Source: Ferrovibrio terrae
Lineage (GTDB): Bacteria; Pseudomonadota; Alphaproteobacteria; Ferrovibrionales; Ferrovibrionaceae
Reading direction: 5' to 3'
Length of the DNA: 64,000 nucleotides
NCBI RefSeq assembly: GCF_007197755.1
Contig: NZ_CP041636.1
Span: 2,082,001-2,146,000, forward strand
Every line of letters starts with the position of its first letter. Position 1 is the first letter of the stretch. The notes beneath the pieces were generated by a model. The model saw only the letters and a program-made list of their open reading frames with translations, did not search any database and had not been told where the DNA came from. The translations under genes were made by a program, and so were the position numbers. Shown piece after piece: positions 16,433 to 24,906 of the stretch.

Positions 16433-17370
16433 AACAGCTGCCGCGTGCCCGGGCGTTCACGTATTTTGAGGCGGTGGCCCGCTTCGGCTCGATCCGCAAG
16501 GCCGCCTCGGACCTGAGCATCGCCTCATCCGCGGTGAACCGCCATATCCTGGATCTGGAACAGGCACTGGGCGTCGAACTGTTCGAGCGGCTGGCGCGCG
16601 GCGTGCGGCTCACCAGTGCCGGAGAGCTGTTGCTCGGCCATCTGCGCCGCACCTCGCATGACTTCGACCTCACGCTGTCGCAGATCGAGGAACTGCGGGG
16701 GCTGCGGCGCGGGCATATCCATCTCGCGGTGATCGAGGCGGTGTCCGGGGTGGTTGCCGAACAGATTGCGGCCTTTCAGGCCAGCCACCCGCGCGTGACT
16801 TTCGTTGTCGATGTCATGGGCAGCCAGGAGGTGGTCGGCGCGGTGGTGCGTGAGGAAGCCCATATCGGCTATGCCTTTAACCCGCCGGCAGACCGCCGTT
16901 TTGCGATTGTTGCCGAAGCGGGGCAGAGCCTGCAGGCGATGATGGCGCGCCATCATCCGCTGGCGGGCCATGACAGGCTGCGGCTGAGCGATTGCCTGCC
17001 ATTTCCCATACTGCTCGGCGATGAAAGCCTGGGTGGTCGTCGCCTGCTCGATTCCGCCACCGAAGGCTCATCATTATCGCTCAGCCCGGTCGTGACCGGA
17101 AATTCGGTCGCCGTGATGCAGACGATGGCGGCGCGCAGCCAGGCGATCTGCTTTCAGATTGAAATCGGCGCGCGTGCCAATCGTGCACTGGTCGCGATCC
17201 CGCTGATCGACCGCAACCTGCGCGGCAGGTTGGTGATCGGTACCAGCCGCAATCGCCAGCTTCCGGTCGCAGCCGCGGTTTTTCTGGAGAGTCTGAAAAC
17301 CGACCTGATCGCGCGCCAGGGCCGCCGCGGTAGATCTGAGCGAGCTAAAAATCAGAGCAGTGCAGTCTGA
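16429..17370 (+). CDS. LysR-family transcriptional regulator
   Basis: A 313-residue regulator with an N-terminal HTH (FTYFEAVARFGSIRKAASDL, SSAVNRHILDLEQALG) and a LysR substrate domain beginning near residue 90 (GHIHLAVIEAVSGVVAEQIAAF). The ATG overlaps the amidohydrolase stop (ATGA), so it is co-transcribed with the genes it probably regulates. A longer frame open from 16225 lies inside the amidohydrolase and is not used. The effector is probably an imide substrate or its ring-opened product. The inverted repeats near 15250 are candidate binding sites. Confidence 0.92.
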   Translation: MKQLPRARAFTYFEAVARFGSIRKAASDLSIASSAVNRHILDLEQALGVELFERLARGVRLTSAGELLLGHLRRTSHDFDLTLSQIEELRGLRRGHIHLAVIEAVSGVVAEQIAAFQASHPRVTFVVDVMGSQEVVGAVVREEAHIGYAFNPPADRRFAIVAEAGQSLQAMMARHHPLAGHDRLRLSDCLPFPILLGDESLGGRRLLDSATEGSSLSLSPVVTGNSVAVMQTMAARSQAICFQIEIGARANRALVAIPLIDRNLRGRLVIGTSRNRQLPVAAAVFLESLKTDLIARQGRRGRSERAKNQSSAV

Positions 17371-17436
17371 ATTCGCTGCTTGTCGGCATCATTATCGGCG
17401 GGCTTACTGAAATCAGGCCGCAGATGGGGGAGCAGG

Positions 17437-18477
17437 ATGAGCGACAGCAGACTGCATGATGTGCCGCTGATCGATGTCGCGCCCTTCCGTACCGGTGATG
17501 CTGCCAGCAGACGCCATGTGGCGGCCGGGATCGACCGGGCCTGCCGCGAGATCGGCTTTTTCAGCATCACCGGCCATGGCATTGCCGCAGCCGAGCTCGA
17601 TGCGATGCGCACAGTCACACGCGGGTTTTTCGGCCAGCCGCTAGCCGACAAGCTGCAGATCGCGCCGCCACGCGGACAGAAGGGTATCCGCGGCTTTCGT
17701 GCCGTCGGCGATGAAAGCCTGTCCTATTCGCTGGGTGAAGCCGCGCCGCCGGATCTGAAGGAAACTTTCCGCATCGGGCATGTGGAGCCGGGTGAGGACG
17801 CCTATGCCGAACGCGCCCGTGGCAGCTACTACGCGCCGAATTTGTGGCCGCAGCAGCCGGCGGATTTCCGCACCGTCTGGACCCGGTATTACCGGCAGAT
17901 GGAGCAGCTTGCAGCCCTGCTGATGCAAAGCTTCGCGGTCGCGCTCGATCTGCCGGAGAGTTTCTTTGCCGGCAAGATCGACCGGCATATCAGCCATCTG
18001 CAGGCCAATCTCTATCCGGCCCAGCCAGACGTGCCGCTGCCCGGCCAGTTGCGTGCCGGCGCGCATACCGATTATGGCAGCCTGACAATCCTGCTGCAGG
18101 AAAATGTCGCCGGTGGCCTGCAGGTCCGCACCGCCGGTGGTGGCTGGGTGAACGTGCACACCGCACCCAACGACTTCGTGATCAATATCGGCGACCTGAT
18201 GGCGATGTGGACCAATGACCGCTGGGTCTCGACCCTGCATCGCGTCGCCAATCCGCCGCGCGATCTGGATGCCGAGCAGACGCGTCGCATGTCGCTGGTC
18301 TTCTTCCATCAGCCCAACTACGACGCCGGAATTGCCTGCCTGCCGACCTGTCAGAGTGCCGACAAACCGGCGAAATATCGACCGACCACATCGGGGGATC
18401 ATCTGCTCGCCAAGATCGGCAAGGCCAACACCATGGGTCGGGAAAGCGAAATGACCAAGGTTCCGGTGCACGTATGA
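17437..18477 (+). CDS. 2-oxoglutarate/Fe(II)-dependent dioxygenase (isopenicillin N synthase-like)
   Basis: A 346-residue oxygenase of the DIOX_N plus 2OG-FeII_Oxy family. The N-terminal VPLIDVAPF and REIGFFSITGHGIA are the typical DIOX_N opening. The iron site is HTD (AGAHTDYGSLTIL) with a distal histidine in STLHRVANP, and the 2OG-binding RMS is in TRRMSLVFFHQP. ATG at 17437 follows GGGGGAGCAGG. An upstream start would add 19 unlikely residues. Its stop overlaps the second amidohydrolase. Thymine-7-hydroxylase belongs to the same broad family, which fits a pyrimidine theme, but many members have other substrates. Confidence 0.9.
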   Translation: MSDSRLHDVPLIDVAPFRTGDAASRRHVAAGIDRACREIGFFSITGHGIAAAELDAMRTVTRGFFGQPLADKLQIAPPRGQKGIRGFRAVGDESLSYSLGEAAPPDLKETFRIGHVEPGEDAYAERARGSYYAPNLWPQQPADFRTVWTRYYRQMEQLAALLMQSFAVALDLPESFFAGKIDRHISHLQANLYPAQPDVPLPGQLRAGAHTDYGSLTILLQENVAGGLQVRTAGGGWVNVHTAPNDFVINIGDLMAMWTNDRWVSTLHRVANPPRDLDAEQTRRMSLVFFHQPNYDAGIACLPTCQSADKPAKYRPTTSGDHLLAKIGKANTMGRESEMTKVPVHV

Positions 18478-19604
18478 ACGCGCTCAGCAATACCGCATTC
18501 GAATGCTGCGTCACGCGCGTTCCGATGCAGCATCCAGGCGATATGAGCGGCATTGAGCGGCTGTTCGATCAGGGCGCCATGGCGCCCGAGACGGTGATCG
18601 CCATCCTGGGCAAGACCGAGGGCAATGGCTGCGTGAATGACTTCACTCGCGCCTACGCGGTGTTTGCCCTGCAAGTGATGCTGGCGCGGCGGCTGAAATC
18701 GACCCCGGAAGAGGTCGGCGAACGCGTCGCCATGGTGATGTCGGGCGGCACGGAAGGCGGCCTGTCGCCGCATTACATCGTGTTTTCCGTGAAACCGTCA
18801 GCGCAGCGCCTTGAGAATGGCCAGAAGGCGATGGCCATCGGTACGGCTTTCACGCGCAGTTTCCTGCCCGAGGAAGTTGGCCGCATGACCCAGGTGGAGG
18901 CCACCGCAGCAGCAGTGGCGCAGGCCATGCAGCAGGCCGGTATCGCCTCTGTCGACGACGTTCATTATGTGCAGGTCAAATGCCCGCTGCTGACCTCGGA
19001 GCGTATTGCCGAGGCCCATGCGCGCGGCCAGGCCGTGGCGACCGAAGATACCTATGCCTCGATGGGATTGTCGCGCGGCGCATCTGCGCTGGGTGTCGGG
19101 CTTGCCCTGGGCGAGGTCGATGCCACCAGGCTGAGCGATGCGGCGATCGGGCAGGATCTGACATTGTGGTCGGGCCGGGCCAGCGCTTCGGCCGGTGTGG
19201 AGTTGACGCGCAATGAAGTGATCGTCATGGGCAATAGCGAGGCCTGGGCCGGCGACAGCATTATTGCCCATGCGGTGATGGAAGACGGCATCGACTTTCC
19301 TGCGGTCGGCCGTGCCTTGCGCGCTGCCGGACTGCCCATTGACGGCCAACTGCCCGAAAGCGCGGCAAATCGCCTATGTGCCGTGCTGGCAAAAGCCGAA
19401 CCCGCGCGCAGCGGCCGCATCCGTGGCAACCGCCATATCATGTGGGACGACAGCGATATCAATGCCACGCGCCATGCCCGTGCCCTGGTCGGCGGCGTGG
19501 TGGCTGCCGCGATCGGACGCACGGATCTGTTCATTTCGGGCGGTGCCGAGCATCAGGGTCCCGATGGTGGCGGCCCGATTGCCGTCATTGCGCGGCGCGC
19601 CTGA
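18474..19604 (+). CDS. Ring-opening amidohydrolase 2 (cyanuric acid hydrolase/barbiturase family)
   Basis: A 376-residue paralogue of the amidohydrolase at 15335, sharing GKTEGNGCVNDFTRA (Lys47), MSGGTEGGLSPHY, VQVKCPLL, ASASAGVELTRNEV, SGRIRGNRHIMWDD and ISGGAEHQGPDGGG. The sequences are clearly related but diverged throughout, so this is not a recent duplication. Different substrates, or sequential cyclic intermediates, are likely. The ATG overlaps the dioxygenase stop by four bases. It precedes the nucleoside-type importer in the same operon. Confidence 0.93.
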   Translation: MNALSNTAFECCVTRVPMQHPGDMSGIERLFDQGAMAPETVIAILGKTEGNGCVNDFTRAYAVFALQVMLARRLKSTPEEVGERVAMVMSGGTEGGLSPHYIVFSVKPSAQRLENGQKAMAIGTAFTRSFLPEEVGRMTQVEATAAAVAQAMQQAGIASVDDVHYVQVKCPLLTSERIAEAHARGQAVATEDTYASMGLSRGASALGVGLALGEVDATRLSDAAIGQDLTLWSGRASASAGVELTRNEVIVMGNSEAWAGDSIIAHAVMEDGIDFPAVGRALRAAGLPIDGQLPESAANRLCAVLAKAEPARSGRIRGNRHIMWDDSDINATRHARALVGGVVAAAIGRTDLFISGGAEHQGPDGGGPIAVIARRA

Positions 19605-19699
19605 CGGCGAATGGCGCAGTTATTGCACCGCATACCGCTGCAATGGCGCAGCGGGAGACTTCCCCAGCAACGGCTGCCGAACCAAAGGAGGTTCTTGCC

Positions 19700-20737
19700 A
19701 TGATCACTCAGCAAAAACAGACGCGTATGAAGCATCGCCTGACATTCACCGGATTTGCGCTTGCGGCACTCGGCCTCGCCGTCGCGGCGCAGCCTGCACT
19801 CGCGCAAACCAAGGTGGCCATGCTGCTGCCAGGCAGCATCAACGACCAGAGCTGGAACGCACAAGGCTATGCCGGCTTGATGAAAATCAAGGAGAGTGGG
19901 TATCAGGTTGCCTACTCGGAAAACGTGCCGGCGGCGGATCATGTCGAAGCCATGCGCGATTACGCGCGCCAGGGCTATAAGATCGTGATCGGTCATTCCG
20001 GCCGCTTCCTATCGGCGGCGCAGCGCGTTGGCCCCGAATTCCCCGAAGTGCAGTTCGTCGCCGGTGCCGGTGGCGGCGGCCTGGGCAAGAATGTGATGTC
20101 GATCGATTACGACAACACGCATTTCGGCTGCCAGCTCGGCGTGCTGGGCGCGCGCATGAGCAAGACCGGCAAGATCGCCGGCGTCTATGCCCTGGAAGGC
20201 CTGCCCAATATGGTCGCGCAGGTCGGCGCATATCGCCTTTGCGCCAAGCGTATCAAGCCCGATATCGAAGTCTCGATCATCTATATCAAGGATATCGAGG
20301 ATGCCGCGGCAGCCAAGGAAGCAGCCTTCTCGCTGATCGCGGGTGGCGCCGATTTCGTGGCGGGCAAACTCAATGCCGCCCAGGCCGGCCTGATCCAGGC
20401 TGCCAAGGAGAAGAATGCCTTCACCACCGGGCGTTCCTTCGGACACACGGCGATTGCGCCAGAGAATGTCATCACCAACGTGGTCGAGAAATGGGCCGAC
20501 ATGTATGCCGCGACGGCGGACGCGGTGAAGGCCGGCAAGCTGTCGGGCGAGTTGGTGATGTATGGCTACAATACGCCCGCCACCAGCGGCGCGGCCTTGC
20601 AGCAGACGCCGGAACGTGCCTATCACCCCGCGGTGCCGGCCGCCGTTGTGGCTGAGCTCGACAGCTACAAGAAGATGTTTGCCACCGGCGAAATGAAGCT
20701 GGTGCCTACCAAGGACGACGCGCGCGGCGGCAAGTAA
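19700..20737 (+). CDS. BMP/PnrA-family ABC transporter substrate-binding protein
   Basis: A 345-residue periplasmic binding protein of the basic membrane protein (BMP/PnrA/NupN) family, which binds nucleosides, purines and related bases. The signal peptide is MKHRLTFTGFALAAL then QPALAQ, and the mature part starts TKVAMLLPGSINDQSWN. Strong AAAGGAGG lies eight bases upstream of the ATG at 19700. A longer frame open from 19376 is inside the upstream amidohydrolase. It is followed by its ATPase and two permeases, so the importer is complete. The surrounding amidohydrolases suggest a pyrimidine or cyclic-imide ligand instead of a nucleoside. Confidence 0.92.
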   Translation: MITQQKQTRMKHRLTFTGFALAALGLAVAAQPALAQTKVAMLLPGSINDQSWNAQGYAGLMKIKESGYQVAYSENVPAADHVEAMRDYARQGYKIVIGHSGRFLSAAQRVGPEFPEVQFVAGAGGGGLGKNVMSIDYDNTHFGCQLGVLGARMSKTGKIAGVYALEGLPNMVAQVGAYRLCAKRIKPDIEVSIIYIKDIEDAAAAKEAAFSLIAGGADFVAGKLNAAQAGLIQAAKEKNAFTTGRSFGHTAIAPENVITNVVEKWADMYAATADAVKAGKLSGELVMYGYNTPATSGAALQQTPERAYHPAVPAAVVAELDSYKKMFATGEMKLVPTKDDARGGK

Positions 20738-20754
20738 GACCGAAAGACCGCGCC

Positions 20755-22275
20755 ATGAAGCCATTGTTGGACATGCACGGGATCGTCAAGGCCTATGGTC
20801 CCGTGCGTGCCAATGATGGCATCTCGCTCACCGTGCCGCCCGGCAGCATTCTGGGGCTGCTCGGCGAGAATGGTTCGGGCAAAAGCACTCTGATGAAAGT
20901 GCTGTTCGGCATGGTGGCGCCCGATGCCGGCAGCATCCTGTTCAAGGGCAAAGAACTGTCCGGTCATACGCCGGGCGAGGCCATCGCCGCCGGCATCGGC
21001 ATGATTCACCAGCATTTCATGCTGATTGAGGCGATGACCGTCACCGAGAATATCATGCTCGGCTGGCAGGCGGCGGGTCGCTGGCTGCGGCGCGATGCCA
21101 TCCGCGACCTGCTGCGCGAGACCAGCGCGCGCTACGGCCTCGATCTCGATCCCGATGCCCTGGTGGCCGACCTGCCGCTCGGCCGGCGCCAGCGTGTGGA
21201 GATTCTGAAAGCGCTGCTGCGCGGCGCCGATCTGCTGGTGCTGGATGAGCCGACCTCCAATCTCAGTCCGCCGGAAGTGACCGCGCTGCTGCAGATCATG
21301 CAGCGCCTGCGCGATGAGGGGAAATCCATCATCTTCATCTCCCACAAGCTGGGCGAGGTGATGGAGGTTTGCGACGATATCGTGGTGCTGCGCGACGGCA
21401 AGGTGGCCGGCCGCACCGCAGCGGCAGAAACCGACCGCGCCGCGCTGGCCCGCATGATGGTGGGGCGCGATATCGCCGCGCCGCTGCATCGAAAGCCGTC
21501 TCCGGGCGGCGCCGCTCTGCTGAGCCTGAACGGCATCGCCACCGCTGCAGATCAGGGCGTGGCGCTGAAGGATATTTCCATCGACGTGGAGGCTGGTGAA
21601 ATCCTTGCCATTGCCGGCGTCGATGGCAATGGCCAGCTGGAACTGGCCGAAGCCGTTGCCGGCCTGCGCGATCTCGTTGCCGGCCGCGTTCTGTTGGATG
21701 GCGCCGATCTCAGCCGTGCCGGCATCGCCGCCCGCGTGGCAGCGGGTGTGGCCTATATGCCGGCCGACCGGGCGCAGACCAGCCTGGTGCAGGGGATGAG
21801 CATCGCCGAGAATCTGATGCTGCGCGATGCCAGCCGCGCACCCTATTCGCGCGGACCCTGGCTCAATCGCGCCGGCCTCGCCACTGCCGCGCAGCGACTG
21901 GTGGCCGCTTTCGATATCCGCACACCCAGCGCCGACCTGCAGGCCAGGCAATTGTCCGGTGGCAACCAGCAGAAGATCGTTGTCGCGCGTGAGATCGACC
22001 GCGGGCCGCGTCTGCTGATCGCCCATCAGCCCACCTGGGGTCTCGATCCCGGCGCCACGCGCTTTGTCATGGACAGTATCCTGGCGTTGCGGGATAGCGG
22101 CGCGGCCGTGATCTACATCTCGTCCGAACTCGATGAGGTTCTGTCGATCGGCGACCGGATCGGCGTGCTGTTCGACGGCCGCCTGGTCGGTGTGGTGCCA
22201 CGTGACGCCGTCGATGTCGGCCGCATCGGCCTGATGATGGCCGGCAGTGCGCTCCCGACCGGGCAGGCCGCATGA
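20755..22275 (+). CDS. ABC transporter duplicated ATPase (NupO/RbsA-like)
   Basis: A 506-residue protein with two ABC domains in tandem, as in sugar and nucleoside importers. Domain 1 has Walker A GENGSGKST, a signature-like PLGRRQRVEI and Walker B LLVLDEPTSNLSP. Domain 2 has a degenerate Walker A (GVDGNGQLEL), the signature LSGGNQQKIV and LLIAHQPTWGLDPGA. This asymmetry is normal for the family. It lies 17 bases after the BMP binding protein, and its stop overlaps the first permease (ATGA). Confidence 0.93.
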   Translation: MKPLLDMHGIVKAYGPVRANDGISLTVPPGSILGLLGENGSGKSTLMKVLFGMVAPDAGSILFKGKELSGHTPGEAIAAGIGMIHQHFMLIEAMTVTENIMLGWQAAGRWLRRDAIRDLLRETSARYGLDLDPDALVADLPLGRRQRVEILKALLRGADLLVLDEPTSNLSPPEVTALLQIMQRLRDEGKSIIFISHKLGEVMEVCDDIVVLRDGKVAGRTAAAETDRAALARMMVGRDIAAPLHRKPSPGGAALLSLNGIATAADQGVALKDISIDVEAGEILAIAGVDGNGQLELAEAVAGLRDLVAGRVLLDGADLSRAGIAARVAAGVAYMPADRAQTSLVQGMSIAENLMLRDASRAPYSRGPWLNRAGLATAAQRLVAAFDIRTPSADLQARQLSGGNQQKIVVAREIDRGPRLLIAHQPTWGLDPGATRFVMDSILALRDSGAAVIYISSELDEVLSIGDRIGVLFDGRLVGVVPRDAVDVGRIGLMMAGSALPTGQAA

Positions 22276-23336
22276 GCGAGATTGCCGCGGGAATTGCCAA
22301 GGCGTCGCGATGGCAGGTTTACATCCCTGCCTCGTTGCGCCGCGCCGCGCTGGCCGTGCTGCTGGCGCTCGTCTGCACCGGACTGCTGATCGTGTTTTCC
22401 GGCAAGGACCCACTGGTGGCCTATCGCGCCATGCTGACCGGCGCCTTCGGATCGTTCGACCGTATCGCCGTCGGCCTCAACAAGGCGACGCCCTATATCC
22501 TCACCGGACTGGGTATCGCGCTGTGCTTCCGCGCTAGGGTCATCAATATCGGCGGCGAGGGCCAGATCGCCATCGGCGGTCTCTGCGCCAGCTGGGTCGG
22601 CATCATGCTGCCGCTGGCACATCCGGTTCTGGCAATCGGTTCGGCGCTGCTGGCCAGTATTCTGGGCGGCATGATCTGGGCGGGGCTGGCCGCTGCCATT
22701 CATGTCGGCCGCCGCGTGCATGAAGTGCTGGTCACGCTGCTGCTCAATTTCGTTGCGCTGCTGATCGTCGGCGCTGCCCTGCATGGCAGCCTGGGCGAAG
22801 ATGGCGCCGGTTTCCCGCAATCGCCGCTGCTGCCGGCCGAGTACTGGCTGCCCAAACTGCTGAAGGGCACGCAGCTGCATTACGGCATCCTGATCGCCGT
22901 TGTAATTGCTGGCCTGTCGCACGTCTTCCTCTGGCATACCCGCTATGGCTTTGCCCTGCGCGTCTTCGGCAGCAGCCGACCCGCCGCGCGTTATGCCGGT
23001 TTCTCGCCAGCCGCCAGCACCTTCACCGTCATGCTGCTGGCTGGCGCGCTCGCGGGCCTTGCCGGCGGGATCGAGGTCCTGGGGATTCATTATCGTTTGA
23101 TCGAGGGCTTCTCGCATGGCTTCGGTTTCAATGCCGTCGCCATCGCCCTGCTGGGCGCGCTCAATCCGCTGGCTGTCGTGCCAGCCGGGCTGTTCTTCGG
23201 CTTCCTGGAGACCGGCGCGCTGGCGATGCAGCGTCAGGTGGGTGTGCCGTCCTCTCTGGTCACGGTGATTCAGGGCCTCACCATGCTGTTCGTGCTCGCG
23301 GCGATGGCCTCGGCCAACCGCAAACCCGGGAGCTGA
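22272..23336 (+). CDS. ABC transporter permease, nucleoside type (NupP-like)
   Basis: A 354-residue permease of the BPD_transp_2 family with about nine membrane segments. Recognisable stretches are [19 protein letters not shown] near residue 75, [14 protein letters not shown] and [21 protein letters not shown] near residue 290. Such proteins pair with a second smaller permease, encoded here two bases downstream. Together with the BMP binding protein and the double ATPase they form one importer in the cytoplasmic membrane. Confidence 0.93.
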   Translation: MSEIAAGIAKASRWQVYIPASLRRAALAVLLALVCTGLLIVFSGKDPLVAYRAMLTGAFGSFDRIAVGLNKATPYILTGLGIALCFRARVINIGGEGQIAIGGLCASWVGIMLPLAHPVLAIGSALLASILGGMIWAGLAAAIHVGRRVHEVLVTLLLNFVALLIVGAALHGSLGEDGAGFPQSPLLPAEYWLPKLLKGTQLHYGILIAVVIAGLSHVFLWHTRYGFALRVFGSSRPAARYAGFSPAASTFTVMLLAGALAGLAGGIEVLGIHYRLIEGFSHGFGFNAVAIALLGALNPLAVVPAGLFFGFLETGALAMQRQVGVPSSLVTVIQGLTMLFVLAAMASANRKPGS

Positions 23337-23338
23337 GC

Positions 23339-24268
23339 ATGGACGCCGCCACGCTCGACTTCCTGGTTTCGGCGCTGCGCATCGCCACGCCGCTGCTGTT
23401 CGCGGCACTGGGCGGCATCCTGTCGGAACGTGCCGGCGTGTTTGCCGTCGGGCTGGAAGGCATGATGCTGGCCGGCGCCTTCGGTGCCGCCATCGCGGCT
23501 TTCATCACCGGCAGCGCGATGCTGGGCCTGGTGGCGAGCCTCGCCTGTGGGGCCTGCCTGGCTGGCGTGGTTGCCATCGTCACCGTGCGCTTCGGCGCCG
23601 AGCAGATGGTGACAGGTCTCGCCGCCAATATTTTTGCCATCGGCCTTACCAGCTTCCTGCTGCGCAGCACTGTCGGTCGCGGGCAGGCGCCGGTGATCCA
23701 GGTGCCACTGCTGCAGGCCTGGCCGATCCCCGGCCTGGCCGATCTGCCCTGGATCGGCCCGCTGCTGTTCCAGCAGCCGCCGCTGACCTACCTCGCGCTC
23801 GGGATCACCGTTCCGATGTTCTATTTCCTGATGCGCAGTCAGGCCGGATTGACACTGCGTGCCGTGGGCGAGAATCCGCAGGCCGCCTATGCCATCGGCG
23901 GCGATCCGGTGGCGATCCGCATCTGGGCGGTTCTGGCTGGCGGTGCGATTGCCGGGCTGGGCGGCGCCGTGCTGGCGCTGCAGCAGATCGGCACCTTCAC
24001 TGACGCGATGACTTCGGGACGGGGTTATCTTGCCCTGGCCGCGATCATTGTCGGGCGCTGGATGCCGTTCGGTACGCTCGTGGCCTGCCTGGTCTTCGGC
24101 GCGGCCGAGGCGCTGTATCTGCGGGTGCAAACCATCGGTCTGCCTATCAGTTCATATGTCGTGCAGATGCTGCCCTACATCATCGCCATTGTTGTCCTGG
24201 CGCTGATGGGTCGCGCGGCGCGCCTGCCCGCTGCCATCGGCACAGCCTATGACCGTGAGGCGAAATAG
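23339..24268 (+). CDS. ABC transporter permease, nucleoside type (NupQ-like)
   Basis: A 309-residue second permease of the same importer. TPLLFAALGGILSERAGVFAVGLEGMML near residue 20 is the standard motif of this subunit, followed by the conserved LRAVGENPQAAYAIGGD loop. It starts two bases after the preceding stop, so translation is coupled. It is the last gene of the eight-gene operon and ends four bases before the convergent RidA-like gene. Confidence 0.93.
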   Translation: MDAATLDFLVSALRIATPLLFAALGGILSERAGVFAVGLEGMMLAGAFGAAIAAFITGSAMLGLVASLACGACLAGVVAIVTVRFGAEQMVTGLAANIFAIGLTSFLLRSTVGRGQAPVIQVPLLQAWPIPGLADLPWIGPLLFQQPPLTYLALGITVPMFYFLMRSQAGLTLRAVGENPQAAYAIGGDPVAIRIWAVLAGGAIAGLGGAVLALQQIGTFTDAMTSGRGYLALAAIIVGRWMPFGTLVACLVFGAAEALYLRVQTIGLPISSYVVQMLPYIIAIVVLALMGRAARLPAAIGTAYDREAK

Positions 24269-24271
24269 CGG

Positions 24272-24673
24272 TCAGAACACCGCTGCAATTGCATCGATTT
24301 CGATCAACCAGTCCGGATTCATCAGTCGCGGTACGAACAGGATCGTCGAGACCGGGCGGTGATCACCAAGAAAGCCGGTGCGGATCTTGTTGAGGTCGGC
24401 TTTCAGCGTATCGGTCATCTCGACGGCGCTCGTGAAATAGATTCCCGTGCGCACGATATTCTGCGGGCCCATGCCGCCGGCGCGCAGCACGGCTCCGACA
24501 TTGGCCCAGGTCAGTTCAGCCTGCCGCAGAATGCCATCGCCCAGTTTTCCATTGGCCTCTTCACCCACCTGACCTGAGACAAAGAGCCAGCGCTTTGGCG
24601 CTGGCATGTCCAGTCCCCAGCTTATGGGGCCGGGAAGCGGCGCGGTATCGACGGGGTTATGCAGGGTGAACAT
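24272..24673 (-). CDS. RidA-family protein (YjgF/UK114)
   Basis: A 133-residue Rid-family protein. Canonical members deaminate reactive enamine/imine intermediates, and catabolic relatives act in pyrimidine breakdown (RutC) and aminoacrylate hydrolysis. The family pattern is visible in LFVSGQVGEEANGKL, NVGAVLRAGGMGPQNIVRTGIYFT, DHRPVSTILFV and the terminal LIEIDAIAAV. The arginine of the RidA active site is probably the one in MNPDW/RLMNPDW context, though this is not certain. GGAGGA lies just before the ATG. It is convergent with the importer operon and may serve ring-cleavage products from the island. Confidence 0.85.
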   Translation of the reverse strand: MFTLHNPVDTAPLPGPISWGLDMPAPKRWLFVSGQVGEEANGKLGDGILRQAELTWANVGAVLRAGGMGPQNIVRTGIYFTSAVEMTDTLKADLNKIRTGFLGDHRPVSTILFVPRLMNPDWLIEIDAIAAVF

Positions 24674-24749
24674 GGCTTCCTCCGGAATTCATGTCCTTCC
24701 CGGAGCAAAATTTGTGCCGCCTGTGGCCGCAGCTTCATCGGCTTGGCGC

Positions 24750-24823
24750 TGGAGCGGGTGAGGGGAATCGAACCCCCGTCGTAAGCTTGGGAAGCTTCTG
24801 CTCTACCATTGAGCTACACCCGC
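24750..24823 (-). tRNA. tRNA-Gly (CCC)
   Basis: The minus strand folds as a complete cloverleaf. The acceptor is GCGGGTG paired with CACCCGC, the D-arm GCTC...GAGC, the anticodon arm GAAGC-TTCCCAA-GCTTA (the outermost pair is a G-A mismatch) and the T-arm has TTCGATT. The discriminator T and CCA are encoded. The loop places CCC at positions 34-36, as in E. coli glyU. I found no integrase or repeated 3' end that would mark it as an attachment site. Confidence 0.95.
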
Positions 24824-24906
24824 TGAGCCGGAACAGGCTGTGCCGGGAAGATAGCCAACGAAACAGCGAGTTACAACAGCGCCACAGCGTTTTGAGGACC
24901 CCCGGC

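Noticed and set aside
24750-24823. tRNA-Gly as integration site of a mobile island covering the left-hand catabolic genes
   Set aside because: No integrase gene and no repeated tRNA 3' end were found in the window; the operons look chromosomally integrated.
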